Assembly (NCBI GenBank): GCA_029883145.1
Contig: JAOUJR010000030.1
Coordinates: 1 to 11,282, forward strand
DNA from: Nitrospirota bacterium
Lineage (GTDB): Bacteria; Nitrospirota; Thermodesulfovibrionia; Thermodesulfovibrionales; SM23-35
Reading direction: 5' to 3'
Length of the DNA: 11,282 nucleotides
Below the pieces are notes generated by a model. That model ran no database searches and was not told the DNA's origin. It worked only from the letters and a program-made list of their open reading frames with translations. Made by a program: the position numbers and the translations under genes. This document shows positions 1 to 6,730 of the stretch, piece after piece (the stretch's first letter is position 1; each line of letters opens with the position of its first letter).

Positions 1-831
1 ATGGACAATATTCAGATCCACCTGATGTTTATTAAAGTAGGTTCGAAGTTTTTCGATAATTGCAGGAGAACGATGGTTACCACCAGTACAACCGATACCA
101 ATGATAAGATAGGACTTCCCTTCTTTAATGTACTGTGGAATGAGAAAATCTAAAAACTCTTTTAGCTTTGCAATAAATACCTTTGTTCCTGTTTTTTTAA
201 ATATAAAATCAGAGACTTTTCTATTCGTTCCTCTTAGCGGTTTTAATTCAGGAATAAAATTTGGATTAGGCAGGAATCGCACATCAAAAAGAAGGTCGAT
301 GTTCTGAGGTATACCGAATTTAAAGCCAAATGAAATCAGGGTGACTGTCATCTTTTTCCCTTTTGGTATCCCATAGAGCGATATCACTAACTGTCTCAAC
401 TGATGAGGGGTGAATGAGGACGTATCAGCGATTCTGTCAGCAGCATCTCTCAAAGGAGAGAGTTTTTCCTTTTCAGACCTGATGGCCTCTTCAATATCCC
501 CTCCTAATGGATGAGGTCTGCGGGTCTCCTTAAATCTCCTTACAAGTACCTCTTTTTCTGTCTCAAGAAAAAGTACTTCTACCAGGTATTTTTTTCTGAG
601 GGCTTTGAGTACCTCACTGATTTCTATGAGAAATCCTTTTTCTCGTATGTCAATCCCTATCCCTATTTTTATAATTTCTCTGTTTTGTGAAATGATTGAA
701 ATAAATGAATCAATAAGCGCAATTGGCAGGTTATCTACACAAAAAAAGCCAGAATCCTCAAGTGCCCTGAGTGCAACGGTCTTGCCGGAACCCGAGAGAC
801 CTGTGATGATAACTATTGTTGGTTTTACCAT
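1..831 (-). CDS. rapZ: RapZ family nucleotide-binding protein (3' end outside window)
   Basis: 277 codons are visible before the left edge. Compared with the E. coli protein (284 residues), only about ten C-terminal residues should be missing. Visible features are a Walker A loop GLSGSGKT at residues 11-18, CVDNLP at 31-36, DIRE at 61-64, ETRRPHPL at 102-109, the family block SFGFKFGIP at 167-175, DVRFLPNP at 183-190, and the C-terminal GCTGGNHRS at 247-255. In enterics RapZ is an RNA-binding adaptor that delivers the small RNA GlmZ to RNase E and so controls glucosamine-6-phosphate synthase. Outside enterics its partner is usually unknown, so an RNA role here is inference. The ATG at 831 is the only usual start codon in frame: an in-frame stop lies at 879-877, and the codons between are not ATG, GTG or TTG. 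No Shine-Dalgarno precedes it. The start overlaps the end of a short upstream ORF, which may drive its translation. Confidence 0.95.
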   Translation of the reverse strand, partial: MVKPTIVIITGLSGSGKTVALRALEDSGFFCVDNLPIALIDSFISIISQNREIIKIGIGIDIREKGFLIEISEVLKALRKKYLVEVLFLETEKEVLVRRFKETRRPHPLGGDIEEAIRSEKEKLSPLRDAADRIADTSSFTPHQLRQLVISLYGIPKGKKMTVTLISFGFKFGIPQNIDLLFDVRFLPNPNFIPELKPLRGTNRKVSDFIFKKTGTKVFIAKLKEFLDFLIPQYIKEGKSYLIIGIGCTGGNHRSPAIIEKLRTYFNKHQVDLNIVH

Positions 832-875
832 AGTAAACTGGAGCGTAGAAATAATAAAATTGGAAGTAAAACCAT
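825..875 (-). CDS. Possible 16-residue leader ORF coupled to rapZ
   Basis: In the 66-base gap between hpf and rapZ an ATG at 875-873 opens a 16-codon frame, MVLLPILLFLRSSLLW, ending in TAA at 827-825. It has a well-placed Shine-Dalgarno, AGGA at 885-882, six bases before the ATG. The rapZ start (831-829) lies inside the last codons of this frame, in another phase (CTATGGTAA), and rapZ has no ribosome binding site of its own. A ribosome finishing the short frame would stop four bases past the A of the rapZ start and could reinitiate there. The hydrophobic composition may only reflect T-rich DNA. Whether the peptide itself matters is unknown; a coupling role is inference. Confidence 0.4.
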   Translation of the reverse strand: MVLLPILLFLRSSLLW

Positions 876-897
876 TTTAGTTCCTATTTCATAGTTT

Positions 898-1422
898 TTA
901 TTTTATGGGTTCTATGAGTCCGAAATTGCCATCATTTCTTCGATATATCACATTTATTTCACCGCTTCCCACATTTGTGAAGATAAAGAAGTTTTTATCA
1001 AGAAGTTCCATCTGCATGGCAGCCTCATCCGGACTCATTGGTTTCATCTCGAAACGTTTATTCTTTATGATTCTACCAGTCTCTATTGCAGGGGTTGTTT
1101 CGAGCGGTAAGGCACTTGATTTTCCTTCAGATTTTCGATGAGAAATAAGTTTCTCTTTGTATTTTTTAATCTGTCTCTCGAGTTTTTCAACGACATCATC
1201 AATTGAAGCATAAATTTCGCCGGTTATCCCTTCTGCCTGAATAAGAACTCCGTTAACCTTAAGCAATACTTCTGCTTTATGTCGATACTTTTCTACGCTA
1301 AGTGTGACAATCGCTTCAGATATGTTTGATATGTAGCGGTCAAATTTTTTAATCTTCTCCTCAGCATATTTTTTCAGAGCAGGTGTAATTTCAAGGTGTC
1401 TTCCTGTCAAAATGATATTCAT
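898..1422 (-). CDS. hpf: Long-form ribosome hibernation promoting factor
   Basis: This 174-residue protein has two parts. The N-terminal domain (about 1-100, beginning MNIILTGRHLEITPAL) is the S30AE/YfiA fold that binds the 30S decoding centre. The C-terminal domain (about 122-171, with FEMKPMSPDEAAMQMELL and NDGNFGLIEP) is the dimerization domain of long HPF. Long HPF joins two 70S ribosomes into inactive 100S dimers during stationary phase or starvation. The short HPF of E. coli lacks the C-terminal domain, so this is the long type found in most bacteria. The ATG has a strong Shine-Dalgarno (AGGAGGAGG) in the 17-base gap after rpoN, which fits high expression. Placement right after rpoN is the classical arrangement. 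Confidence 0.96.
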   Translation of the reverse strand: MNIILTGRHLEITPALKKYAEEKIKKFDRYISNISEAIVTLSVEKYRHKAEVLLKVNGVLIQAEGITGEIYASIDDVVEKLERQIKKYKEKLISHRKSEGKSSALPLETTPAIETGRIIKNKRFEMKPMSPDEAAMQMELLDKNFFIFTNVGSGEINVIYRRNDGNFGLIEPIK

Positions 1423-1439
1423 AATCGCCTCCTCCTAAT

Positions 1440-2876
1440 CTATTTTTTTTTCCGGTAAATCTGAGAAGGTATTTTAAGTTCCTCTCTATATTTTGCGACG
1501 GTTCTTCTTGCAACGACAATGTCACTGCTTTTTAAGATCTCTACTATACGCTGGTCGCTTAAAGGCTTCTTGGAATTTTCTTCTGTAATAATCTTTCTTA
1601 TGAGATTCTTTACAGATGTGGATGAGACACTTCCAAGACCACTATGGAGCGCACTGCTAAAGAAGTATTTGAAGCTGAATACCCCGTGCGGGCATGAGAG
1701 ATATTTGTTTGAGGTAACCCTGCTTACCGTACTCTCATGCATATTTAATTTGGACGAAACATCTCTGAGTGTTAACGGTTTTAGACATTCTACGCCTTTG
1801 TCAAAAAAATCCTTTTGAAGATCAAGGATAGTCTCTGTTACCCTGTAGATGGTCTTGTTCCTCTGATCAAGACTCTTGAGAAGTCCAACTGCAAAGCGCA
1901 GTTTTTCGATAAGAAATTTCTTATCTTCTCTTGAAAAAGCATTTTTCTGTTGAATAAGTTTCCTGTAAAAGGTACTGATTCTCAGTCGTGGCAATCCATC
2001 ATCATTGAGAATAATTTGAAATCCGTCTGCTGTCTTGATTATATAAATATCAGGCACAACATAGTTTGTACTGGTATTGGAGAAAATTCTGCCTGGTTTA
2101 GGTTCAAGTCCTTCGATAATCTTTACCGCAGCCATGACGTCGTCTACAGGCAGATTATACTGTTGTGCAATTCTGCTATATTTTTTCTTTTCGAGATCCT
2201 CCATGTTGTTGATAATTATTTTTTCTATAAGCGTCCCCTGGAGGTTTAAAGACGTGAGTTGTAAGAGAAGGCACTCTGTAACACTTCTTGCAGCAACTCC
2301 TGGAGGGTCAAAGCTCTGTATTAATGTTAATGATTTTTCAATTGTTTCCCTGTCAACCTTGGTTTCGTCAATAAGCTCCTCAAGAGATACTCTCAGATAT
2401 CCATTTTCATCTACATTGCCTATAATGATTTCTCCTGCCCTGCGTATGTCTTCAGGTTCGCTTGAGAGTCTGAGTTGCCATAAGAGATGGTCATAAAGGT
2501 CATTACCCTTAAAGAGAAATTGATCGAAAGAGGGTGGGCTTACCGTACCTGGGTTAAAATACCCAAGGTCTCTTCCATCTGACCCTCTTTCATCAAAGTA
2601 TTCATCTATGGTAAAGTTCATAAGCTTTTCAAGGGGAGCCTCTGTATCTTCTTGTATATCTTCAGCCTCAGTAGAGTCTCTTTCCTCTTGGGTAGGCTCT
2701 TCTGTAGTTATCTCATCAAAAGATTCTTCAAGAAAAGGGTTTTCGATGAGCTCGTGGTTGAGTTCCTGTGAGAGTTCAAGCTGGGGGAGTTGCAATAGTT
2801 TTATTGCCTGTTGAAGCTGGGGCGTGAGTATCAGCTTCTGGGATAATCTAAGATCAAGTCTTGCTTCAAGAGCCAT
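1440..2876 (-). CDS. rpoN: RNA polymerase sigma-54 factor
   Basis: The 478-residue length matches the family (477 in E. coli). Region I at residues 1-50 is the Gln/Leu-rich activator-response segment (LRLSQKLILTPQLQQAIKLL). It is followed by an acidic region II (about 51-85, rich in E, D and T), the core-binding domain (about 115-300), and a DNA-binding part with the helix-turn-helix around 368-390 (MHESTVSRVTSNKY). The RpoN box ARRTVAKYR at 456-464 reads the -24 element. Sigma-54 directs transcription from -24/-12 promoters and needs an AAA+ enhancer-binding protein to open DNA. The start overlaps the lptB stop by one base (TAATG), with AGGAG upstream, so the two genes are translationally linked. 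The gene lies downstream of a candidate sigma-54 promoter in front of lptC, so autoregulation is possible. Confidence 0.97.
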   Translation of the reverse strand: MALEARLDLRLSQKLILTPQLQQAIKLLQLPQLELSQELNHELIENPFLEESFDEITTEEPTQEERDSTEAEDIQEDTEAPLEKLMNFTIDEYFDERGSDGRDLGYFNPGTVSPPSFDQFLFKGNDLYDHLLWQLRLSSEPEDIRRAGEIIIGNVDENGYLRVSLEELIDETKVDRETIEKSLTLIQSFDPPGVAARSVTECLLLQLTSLNLQGTLIEKIIINNMEDLEKKKYSRIAQQYNLPVDDVMAAVKIIEGLEPKPGRIFSNTSTNYVVPDIYIIKTADGFQIILNDDGLPRLRISTFYRKLIQQKNAFSREDKKFLIEKLRFAVGLLKSLDQRNKTIYRVTETILDLQKDFFDKGVECLKPLTLRDVSSKLNMHESTVSRVTSNKYLSCPHGVFSFKYFFSSALHSGLGSVSSTSVKNLIRKIITEENSKKPLSDQRIVEILKSSDIVVARRTVAKYREELKIPSQIYRKKK

Positions 2877-3598
2877 TAGAGTGTGAACTCCTCTCCGAGA
2901 AATGCTTCTCTGACCCTGGGGTCTGCGACAATTTTATCAGGGATACCTTCATTGAGTATCTCGCCATTGTTTATGATGTATGCCCTGTCGGTGATAGAGA
3001 GTGTGTCTCTTACATTATGGTCCGTGATTAATATACCAATGCCCTTACTTTTAAGATACGTGAGCATTTTTTTTAGTTCTATTATTGCGATAGGGTCTAT
3101 ACCGGTAAAAGGTTCATCAAAGAGTATAAACATTGGTTTTATTGCAATAGCCCTTGCAATCTCGGTCTTTCTCCTTTCCCCTCCAGATAATCTGTAGCCA
3201 TCTCTTTGAGAAAATTCTTGAAGATTAAATTCATGTAAGAGGCGGTTCACTTCGGTATCAATTTCATTTTTGCTGAGTCCTTTTATCTCGAGTACTGACC
3301 TGAGATTATCCTCGACGGTGAGTTTCCTGAATATGGATGGTTCCTGTGGGAGATAACTTATTCCCATCATTGCCCTCCGATACATAGGAAGATCAGTTAT
3401 ATTTTCTTTATCGAGAAAGATGTATCCATGGTTGAGCTTTATAAGACCTACTATCATATAGAAGGTAGTTGTCTTGCCTGCACCATTTGGGCCAAGGAGT
3501 CCTACAATTTCTCCTGTAGTCACATAAAGGTTCAAATTTTTCACAACATGCCTTTTCCCATAAGTCTTTGAAAGTTCTTTTGCTTCAAGAATATGCAT
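2876..3598 (-). CDS. lptB: LPS export ABC transporter ATP-binding protein LptB
   Basis: The 240-residue ABC ATPase has Walker A GPNGAGKT at 36-43, Q-loop Gln85 in YLPQEPSIF, signature LSGGERR at 137-143, Walker B ILFDEP at 158-163, and H-loop His194 in ITDHN. The stretch PSIFRKLTVEDNL with Phe90 matches the LptB segment that contacts the coupling helices of LptF and LptG, which separates it from generic branched-chain amino acid transporter ATPases. LptB powers extraction of LPS from the inner membrane through LptF/LptG (not in this window) into the LptC-LptA bridge. Its ATG follows the lptA stop directly (TAAATG), with AAGGA about eight bases upstream, so it is co-translated with lptA. This gives strong evidence for a diderm, LPS-making host. 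Confidence 0.96.
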   Translation of the reverse strand: MHILEAKELSKTYGKRHVVKNLNLYVTTGEIVGLLGPNGAGKTTTFYMIVGLIKLNHGYIFLDKENITDLPMYRRAMMGISYLPQEPSIFRKLTVEDNLRSVLEIKGLSKNEIDTEVNRLLHEFNLQEFSQRDGYRLSGGERRKTEIARAIAIKPMFILFDEPFTGIDPIAIIELKKMLTYLKSKGIGILITDHNVRDTLSITDRAYIINNGEILNEGIPDKIVADPRVREAFLGEEFTL

Positions 3599-4069
3599 TT
3601 ATTTTTCCTTCTTCCTCTGCAAGAAGACCTTGCTGTCTTCAACAAGAAACCGGTCGTCGCTCAAAAGGTATGTCATTTTTCTGCCTGTCACTATATTTTC
3701 ACCTTCTACAGCTCGTGGTTCACCTGTAAAGATAACCTTGTCTCCGTCAGCATAATAGGTTGCTTCCTTTGAAGTAATAACCCTAGTTGCTTTAATGAGT
3801 TTGACATTGTCCTTTGCCTCAATCTTAGTGATATTTCCAGTATTTTCATTGTAATAGACAAGCATCTTGTCGGAATAAATGGTCATATCTGTTGTCCTTG
3901 CGACAACAGAGTTTTCAAAAAGAGCGGTATGAGCCTTATTATCTGCAGTAAGCATTTCAGATGTTATGGTTATCGGGCCCTGTATCCGTTGCGCTTTTTC
4001 TGCAGAGAAGACATTTGCTGAAAGTAATAAAAAGAGATAAAGGCTACTTATAAAAAGTCGCTTTGACAT
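3599..4069 (-). CDS. lptA: LPS transport periplasmic protein LptA
   Basis: The 156-residue precursor has a classical Sec signal peptide: MSKR, a hydrophobic core of about residues 5-18, and a likely cleavage after VFSA at residue 23. The rest is the beta-jellyroll OstA/LptA domain, seen as alternating short strands with family-like phrases such as PITITSEMLTADNKAHTALFEN, GNITKIEAKDNVKL and GEPRAVEGENIVTG. LptA polymers form the periplasmic bridge that carries LPS from LptC to LptD in the outer membrane. It is somewhat shorter than the E. coli protein (185), which is common. The ATG at 4069 lies inside the lptC end (26-base overlap), with AGGA nine bases upstream. Position between lptC and lptB supports the call more than motif strength alone. 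Confidence 0.9.
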   Translation of the reverse strand: MSKRLFISSLYLFLLLSANVFSAEKAQRIQGPITITSEMLTADNKAHTALFENSVVARTTDMTIYSDKMLVYYNENTGNITKIEAKDNVKLIKATRVITSKEATYYADGDKVIFTGEPRAVEGENIVTGRKMTYLLSDDRFLVEDSKVFLQRKKEK

Positions 4070-4553
4070 CGTTTAATATCCTGACCTTTTGTTCTGAATC
4101 TATCTTCATGCCCTTGCCGTCAACTTTAAATCTTTTAGCTTCAACTGCTATCGGGCCTTCTGTCTTAAAATTCCCTGAAGAATTGTCATAAGCAATCGAG
4201 TCAGCTATTATTGTGTAATCTGTTGCCTTAGCTCTGATCGGGCCTTCTGCAGTAAAATTTTTATTTGAAAGGTTATAGGTGCCTTTATCAGCGTAAAAAA
4301 CTACACCGTTTTTCTGTACTGTCATGGTAATATCACTGAGCTTCACTATATGTTCATCTTCTATAAAATCTGCCCTCTTCGCGAGTAACGTCCATATAAC
4401 ATTTGAATCTTTCTTCTGCAAGATTTTGAGACCCTCAAAAAATGAACTTCCTTTTATCTGAAAATCTTTGCTTATTTCTTTTTCGCTTCTCAGAATAAAG
4501 AAGAGCATACTTACAAAGAAAAATGAAAGGCACACCAATATAATCTTTTTCAT
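4044..4553 (-). CDS. lptC: LPS export system protein LptC
   Basis: From the ATG at 4553 the protein has 169 residues: MKK, one membrane anchor at about 4-21 (IILVCLSFFFVSMLFFIL), then a periplasmic LptC/YrbK jellyroll with repeated phrases (FTAEGPIRAKATDYTIIADS, FKTEGPIAVEAKRF) typical of the LptC/LptA fold. LptC receives LPS from the LptB2FG complex and passes it to LptA. The frame could be extended to a TTG at 4604, but that would put 17 unlikely residues before the signal anchor and lie across the promoter elements, so the ATG is preferred. No Shine-Dalgarno is visible before this ATG, unlike lptA, lptB and rpoN; the sigma-70 promoter just upstream would give a leaderless or nearly leaderless mRNA. 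It overlaps lptA by 26 bases. Confidence 0.9.
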   Translation of the reverse strand: MKKIILVCLSFFFVSMLFFILRSEKEISKDFQIKGSSFFEGLKILQKKDSNVIWTLLAKRADFIEDEHIVKLSDITMTVQKNGVVFYADKGTYNLSNKNFTAEGPIRAKATDYTIIADSIAYDNSSGNFKTEGPIAVEAKRFKVDGKGMKIDSEQKVRILNDVKATFYK

Positions 4554-4558
4554 AGAAA

Positions 4559-4587
4559 ATTTTATCACACAGAGTGACTGATGTAAA
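4559..4587 (-). promoter_or_regulatory. Sigma-70-type promoter of the lptC-lptA-lptB-rpoN-hpf-rapZ unit
   Basis: On the minus strand -35 TTTACA (4587-4582, 5 of 6 to consensus) is followed by exactly 17 bases and -10 TAAAAT (4564-4559, 5 of 6). A TG one base before the -10 makes it an extended -10 element (TGATAAAAT). Transcription would begin about 6-8 bases after the -10, at 4553-4551, which is the lptC ATG itself. It lies in the largest gap between aroE and the LPS genes. The element match and location are seen directly; activity is inferred. Confidence 0.7.
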
Positions 4588-4588
4588 G

Positions 4589-4603
4589 GCAAAAAGTATG
4601 CCA
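4589..4603 (-). promoter_or_regulatory. Candidate sigma-54 (-24/-12) promoter upstream of lptC
   Basis: The minus strand reads TGGCATACTTTTTGC. The sigma-54 consensus is TGGCAC, five bases, TTGC. The -24 GG (4602-4601) and -12 GC (4590-4589) are separated by the required ten bases, and only one consensus position of ten differs (T for C). The start would be near 4577, about 24 bases before the lptC ATG. It begins five bases after the aroE stop codon and ends one base before the sigma-70 -35 box. The downstream unit encodes sigma-54 itself. A GGCA/TGCC palindrome in the same bases is a possible chance explanation. Any enhancer-binding site would lie inside aroE and was not recognised. Confidence 0.5.
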
Positions 4604-4607
4604 AATA

Positions 4608-5432
4608 TTATTTAATGATGGAGAAAAGAGCTTTTCGCATGACATCGACAGGAGGTTTTTTGCCTGTCCAGAGCTCGAATGCAAATGCACCCTGCCATAA
4701 AAGCATACCCAGACCATTTAATGTGGTACAACCTTTTTGTGAGGCATCTTGAAGGAGTTGTGTTTTTTTATAGATGAGATCGCATACGGTTTGATTTGGG
4801 TTAAGAAGTGATGTGTGAAGGGGGAGGGGATCTTCATTTTTTAATCCTAAAGGTGTTGCATTAATTATTATATCATATCTCTCAGCATTGACAATAGTGT
4901 CAACAGATGAAATATTATCACGAATCTTCTTTAAATCCTGTATAAGATTTTCTGTTTTACCTCTATCGATGTCGCATACTATTAATTCAACAGCCTTTTG
5001 GCACAGATAGTAGCTGATTGCTCTTGACGCACCGCCCGCACCAAGTACTAACACGATTTTACCCTCAAGTGAGATACCCGATTCAGAAAGTGATTGTATA
5101 AATCCTCTCCCGTCAGTGTTATAACCGACAAGTTTGCCCTGAGAATTCACTATGGTGTTTACTGCACCAATGAAGGAAGCCTCTTCATCAACCTTATCGA
5201 GAAAAGGGATTACTTTTTCCTTATGCGGGATAGTGATATTGACACCACTGAGATTCAAAGCCCTTATTGATCTGACCGCATCTTTCAGTGAATCAGGATG
5301 CACAGGAAATGCAACATAACAATAGTCAATGCCGAGCTCATCAAATGCAGCGTTATGCATTGCAGGTGATAATGTGTGTTCGACTGGATATCCAAAAAGT
5401 CCTGTTATTTTTGTTTTTCCACTTAGCTTCAT
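4608..5432 (-). CDS. aroE: Shikimate dehydrogenase (NADP+)
   Basis: The 274-residue protein reduces 3-dehydroshikimate to shikimate in the pathway to chorismate and aromatic amino acids. The substrate-binding half shows GYPVEHTLSPAMHNAAF at 14-30, the catalytic lysine Lys71 in NITIPHKEKV, Asn92 in GAVNT, and the catalytic aspartate Asp107 in GYNTDGRGF. The nucleotide-binding half has the glycine-rich GAGGASRA at 131-138 and NATPLG, and the C-terminal family block LGMLLWQGAFAFELWTG is present. The first of the two shikimate-contacting serines (HS-x-SP in many members) is Thr20 here, a conservative change, with Ser22 kept. The ATG overlaps the stop of the preceding DUF512 gene (ATGA) and has AGGTGA upstream, so the two are translationally coupled. 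After its stop comes the promoter region for lptC. Confidence 0.97.
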   Translation of the reverse strand: MKLSGKTKITGLFGYPVEHTLSPAMHNAAFDELGIDYCYVAFPVHPDSLKDAVRSIRALNLSGVNITIPHKEKVIPFLDKVDEEASFIGAVNTIVNSQGKLVGYNTDGRGFIQSLSESGISLEGKIVLVLGAGGASRAISYYLCQKAVELIVCDIDRGKTENLIQDLKKIRDNISSVDTIVNAERYDIIINATPLGLKNEDPLPLHTSLLNPNQTVCDLIYKKTQLLQDASQKGCTTLNGLGMLLWQGAFAFELWTGKKPPVDVMRKALFSIIK

Positions 5433-6730
5433 TTTTCTTCACCTGTAATACCTTGTATCAACCCCTCGGGTGTTGATGCAATCTTTTTTGAAGGTATGCC
5501 AAGTGCTTCTTCCAGATCCTTCAATGTAATGTCATCAAGAAATCTGTCTTCTCCATCTTTAAGGACTACGTCAGGTACTAAAATTACATCATAACTTTCT
5601 ATCTTGTTTGATAGAGTTTTTATTACATCCCTTCCTGTGAGTAAACCTGTCACAGTAATTGATGTGCCAAAAAAATTGTTCTCAACAGGGATTACTGAAA
5701 TATTGAGATTTTCTCTCTCAGGGAGTTTTGCAAGGGTCTTTTGAAGAAATGGATAAAATGATAAGCCGGTGAAGGTAAGAGAATTCTTTTTACGAGGGAG
5801 TGTTTTTGGGAGTTTAATCTTTCTTATCTGATCCATATAGAGCGGTACCATCCCGACACCATTTTCTATTTGATGAAAATCTCCATATTCTTTGATTGAT
5901 GGAAAAATGATTTCTGCTTTTATATAAAGTTCATCTGCTCCATAGACAATAGGGTCACCGTGTCTCTTCTTGAATCTTTTCTGAAATGACTCAATTATTT
6001 TCAACGCATTTCTTGCTTCTTCTTTCTCAACTGGCTTAATGAGCTGCCTCCTGTGCATAGTAAGCCCAACAGGGACAACTGCAATAGATGAGACATAAGG
6101 ATAAAACCTGTGAAGGTCACTGATCGTCTTGGAAAGCTCTTTTCCGTCATTGTAACCAGGGCAGAGGACAATCTGTGTGTGAAGCCTTATTTTGTTTTCA
6201 GTCAAAAACTTAAGCTCTTTGAGGATGTCAGGGCCCTTTGTGGTTCCAAGAAGTTTATTTCTTATTGATTTATTGGTTGAATGTACAGAAATATACAGAG
6301 GACTTAACCTTTGCTCACTAATACGTTTTCTGTCTTCTCTGCCCAGATTAGAAAGTGTGATGTAATTTCCATACAGAAATGACATCCTGTAGTCCTCATC
6401 TTTTATGTAAAGTGTCTTTCTGAGACCCTTTGGGAGCTGTTTCACAAAACAGAATATACAGTTATTTTTACATATCATGACCTTGAAAGGGTTAAAGTCT
6501 ATACCGAGTTCCCTTTTCTCTTCGCGTGCGATAGTGACAGTAATAATTTTTTCTCCTCTGTGAGCGGTCATTTTAAGGCTGTCCTCGTTACTATAAAACA
6601 TGAAGTCAATACTGTCGCGTAGTTTATGCGAGTTTACAGAGAGAAGGACATCTCCTGGTAAAAGTCCAGATTTTTCAGCAAGACTTCCTGGGAGGATGGT
6701 CTTTATCTCCAAGCCATTTTTAACTTGCAT
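5429..6730 (-). CDS. PDZ and DUF512 radical-SAM-like iron-sulfur protein
   Basis: The 433-residue protein starts with a PDZ-like segment (about 5-70, ILPGSLAEKSGLLPGDVLLSVN). A Cys cluster C87-x3-C91-x2-C94 follows (CKNNCIFCFVKQLPKG), then the family phrase LYIKDEDYRMSFLYGNYITLSNL at about 107-129, a radical-SAM-like barrel region, and the C-terminal DUF512 domain (about 260-425). CxxxCxxC is the radical SAM 4Fe-4S motif, so S-adenosylmethionine chemistry is likely, but no reaction or substrate is established to my knowledge. The protein has no signal peptide, so it should be cytoplasmic. The ATG lies 11 bases inside the pgsA end with only a weak ribosome site, and its stop overlaps aroE by four bases. 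It is therefore probably made together with both neighbours, though their functions do not point to its role. Confidence 0.88.
   Translation of the reverse strand: MQVKNGLEIKTILPGSLAEKSGLLPGDVLLSVNSHKLRDSIDFMFYSNEDSLKMTAHRGEKIITVTIAREEKRELGIDFNPFKVMICKNNCIFCFVKQLPKGLRKTLYIKDEDYRMSFLYGNYITLSNLGREDRKRISEQRLSPLYISVHSTNKSIRNKLLGTTKGPDILKELKFLTENKIRLHTQIVLCPGYNDGKELSKTISDLHRFYPYVSSIAVVPVGLTMHRRQLIKPVEKEEARNALKIIESFQKRFKKRHGDPIVYGADELYIKAEIIFPSIKEYGDFHQIENGVGMVPLYMDQIRKIKLPKTLPRKKNSLTFTGLSFYPFLQKTLAKLPERENLNISVIPVENNFFGTSITVTGLLTGRDVIKTLSNKIESYDVILVPDVVLKDGEDRFLDDITLKDLEEALGIPSKKIASTPEGLIQGITGEEK

Noticed and set aside
2077..2496. Plus-strand open frame of 139 codons opposite rpoN, and other plus-strand frames (for example 605-880, 905-1141, 2883-3197, 8504-8812)
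   Set aside because: They are antisense shadows of clearly identified minus-strand genes, have Ser/Leu-rich unrecognisable products, and lack convincing ribosome sites.
4554..4604. N-terminal extension of LptC from a TTG at 4604
   Set aside because: It adds 17 residues before a typical MKK signal anchor, has no ribosome site, and runs across the promoter elements.
5655..5669. Second sigma-54-like site inside the DUF512 gene (TGGCAC, five bases, TTAC)
   Set aside because: The -12 GC is replaced by AC at the most critical base, and the site lies mid-gene with no suitable gene start behind it.
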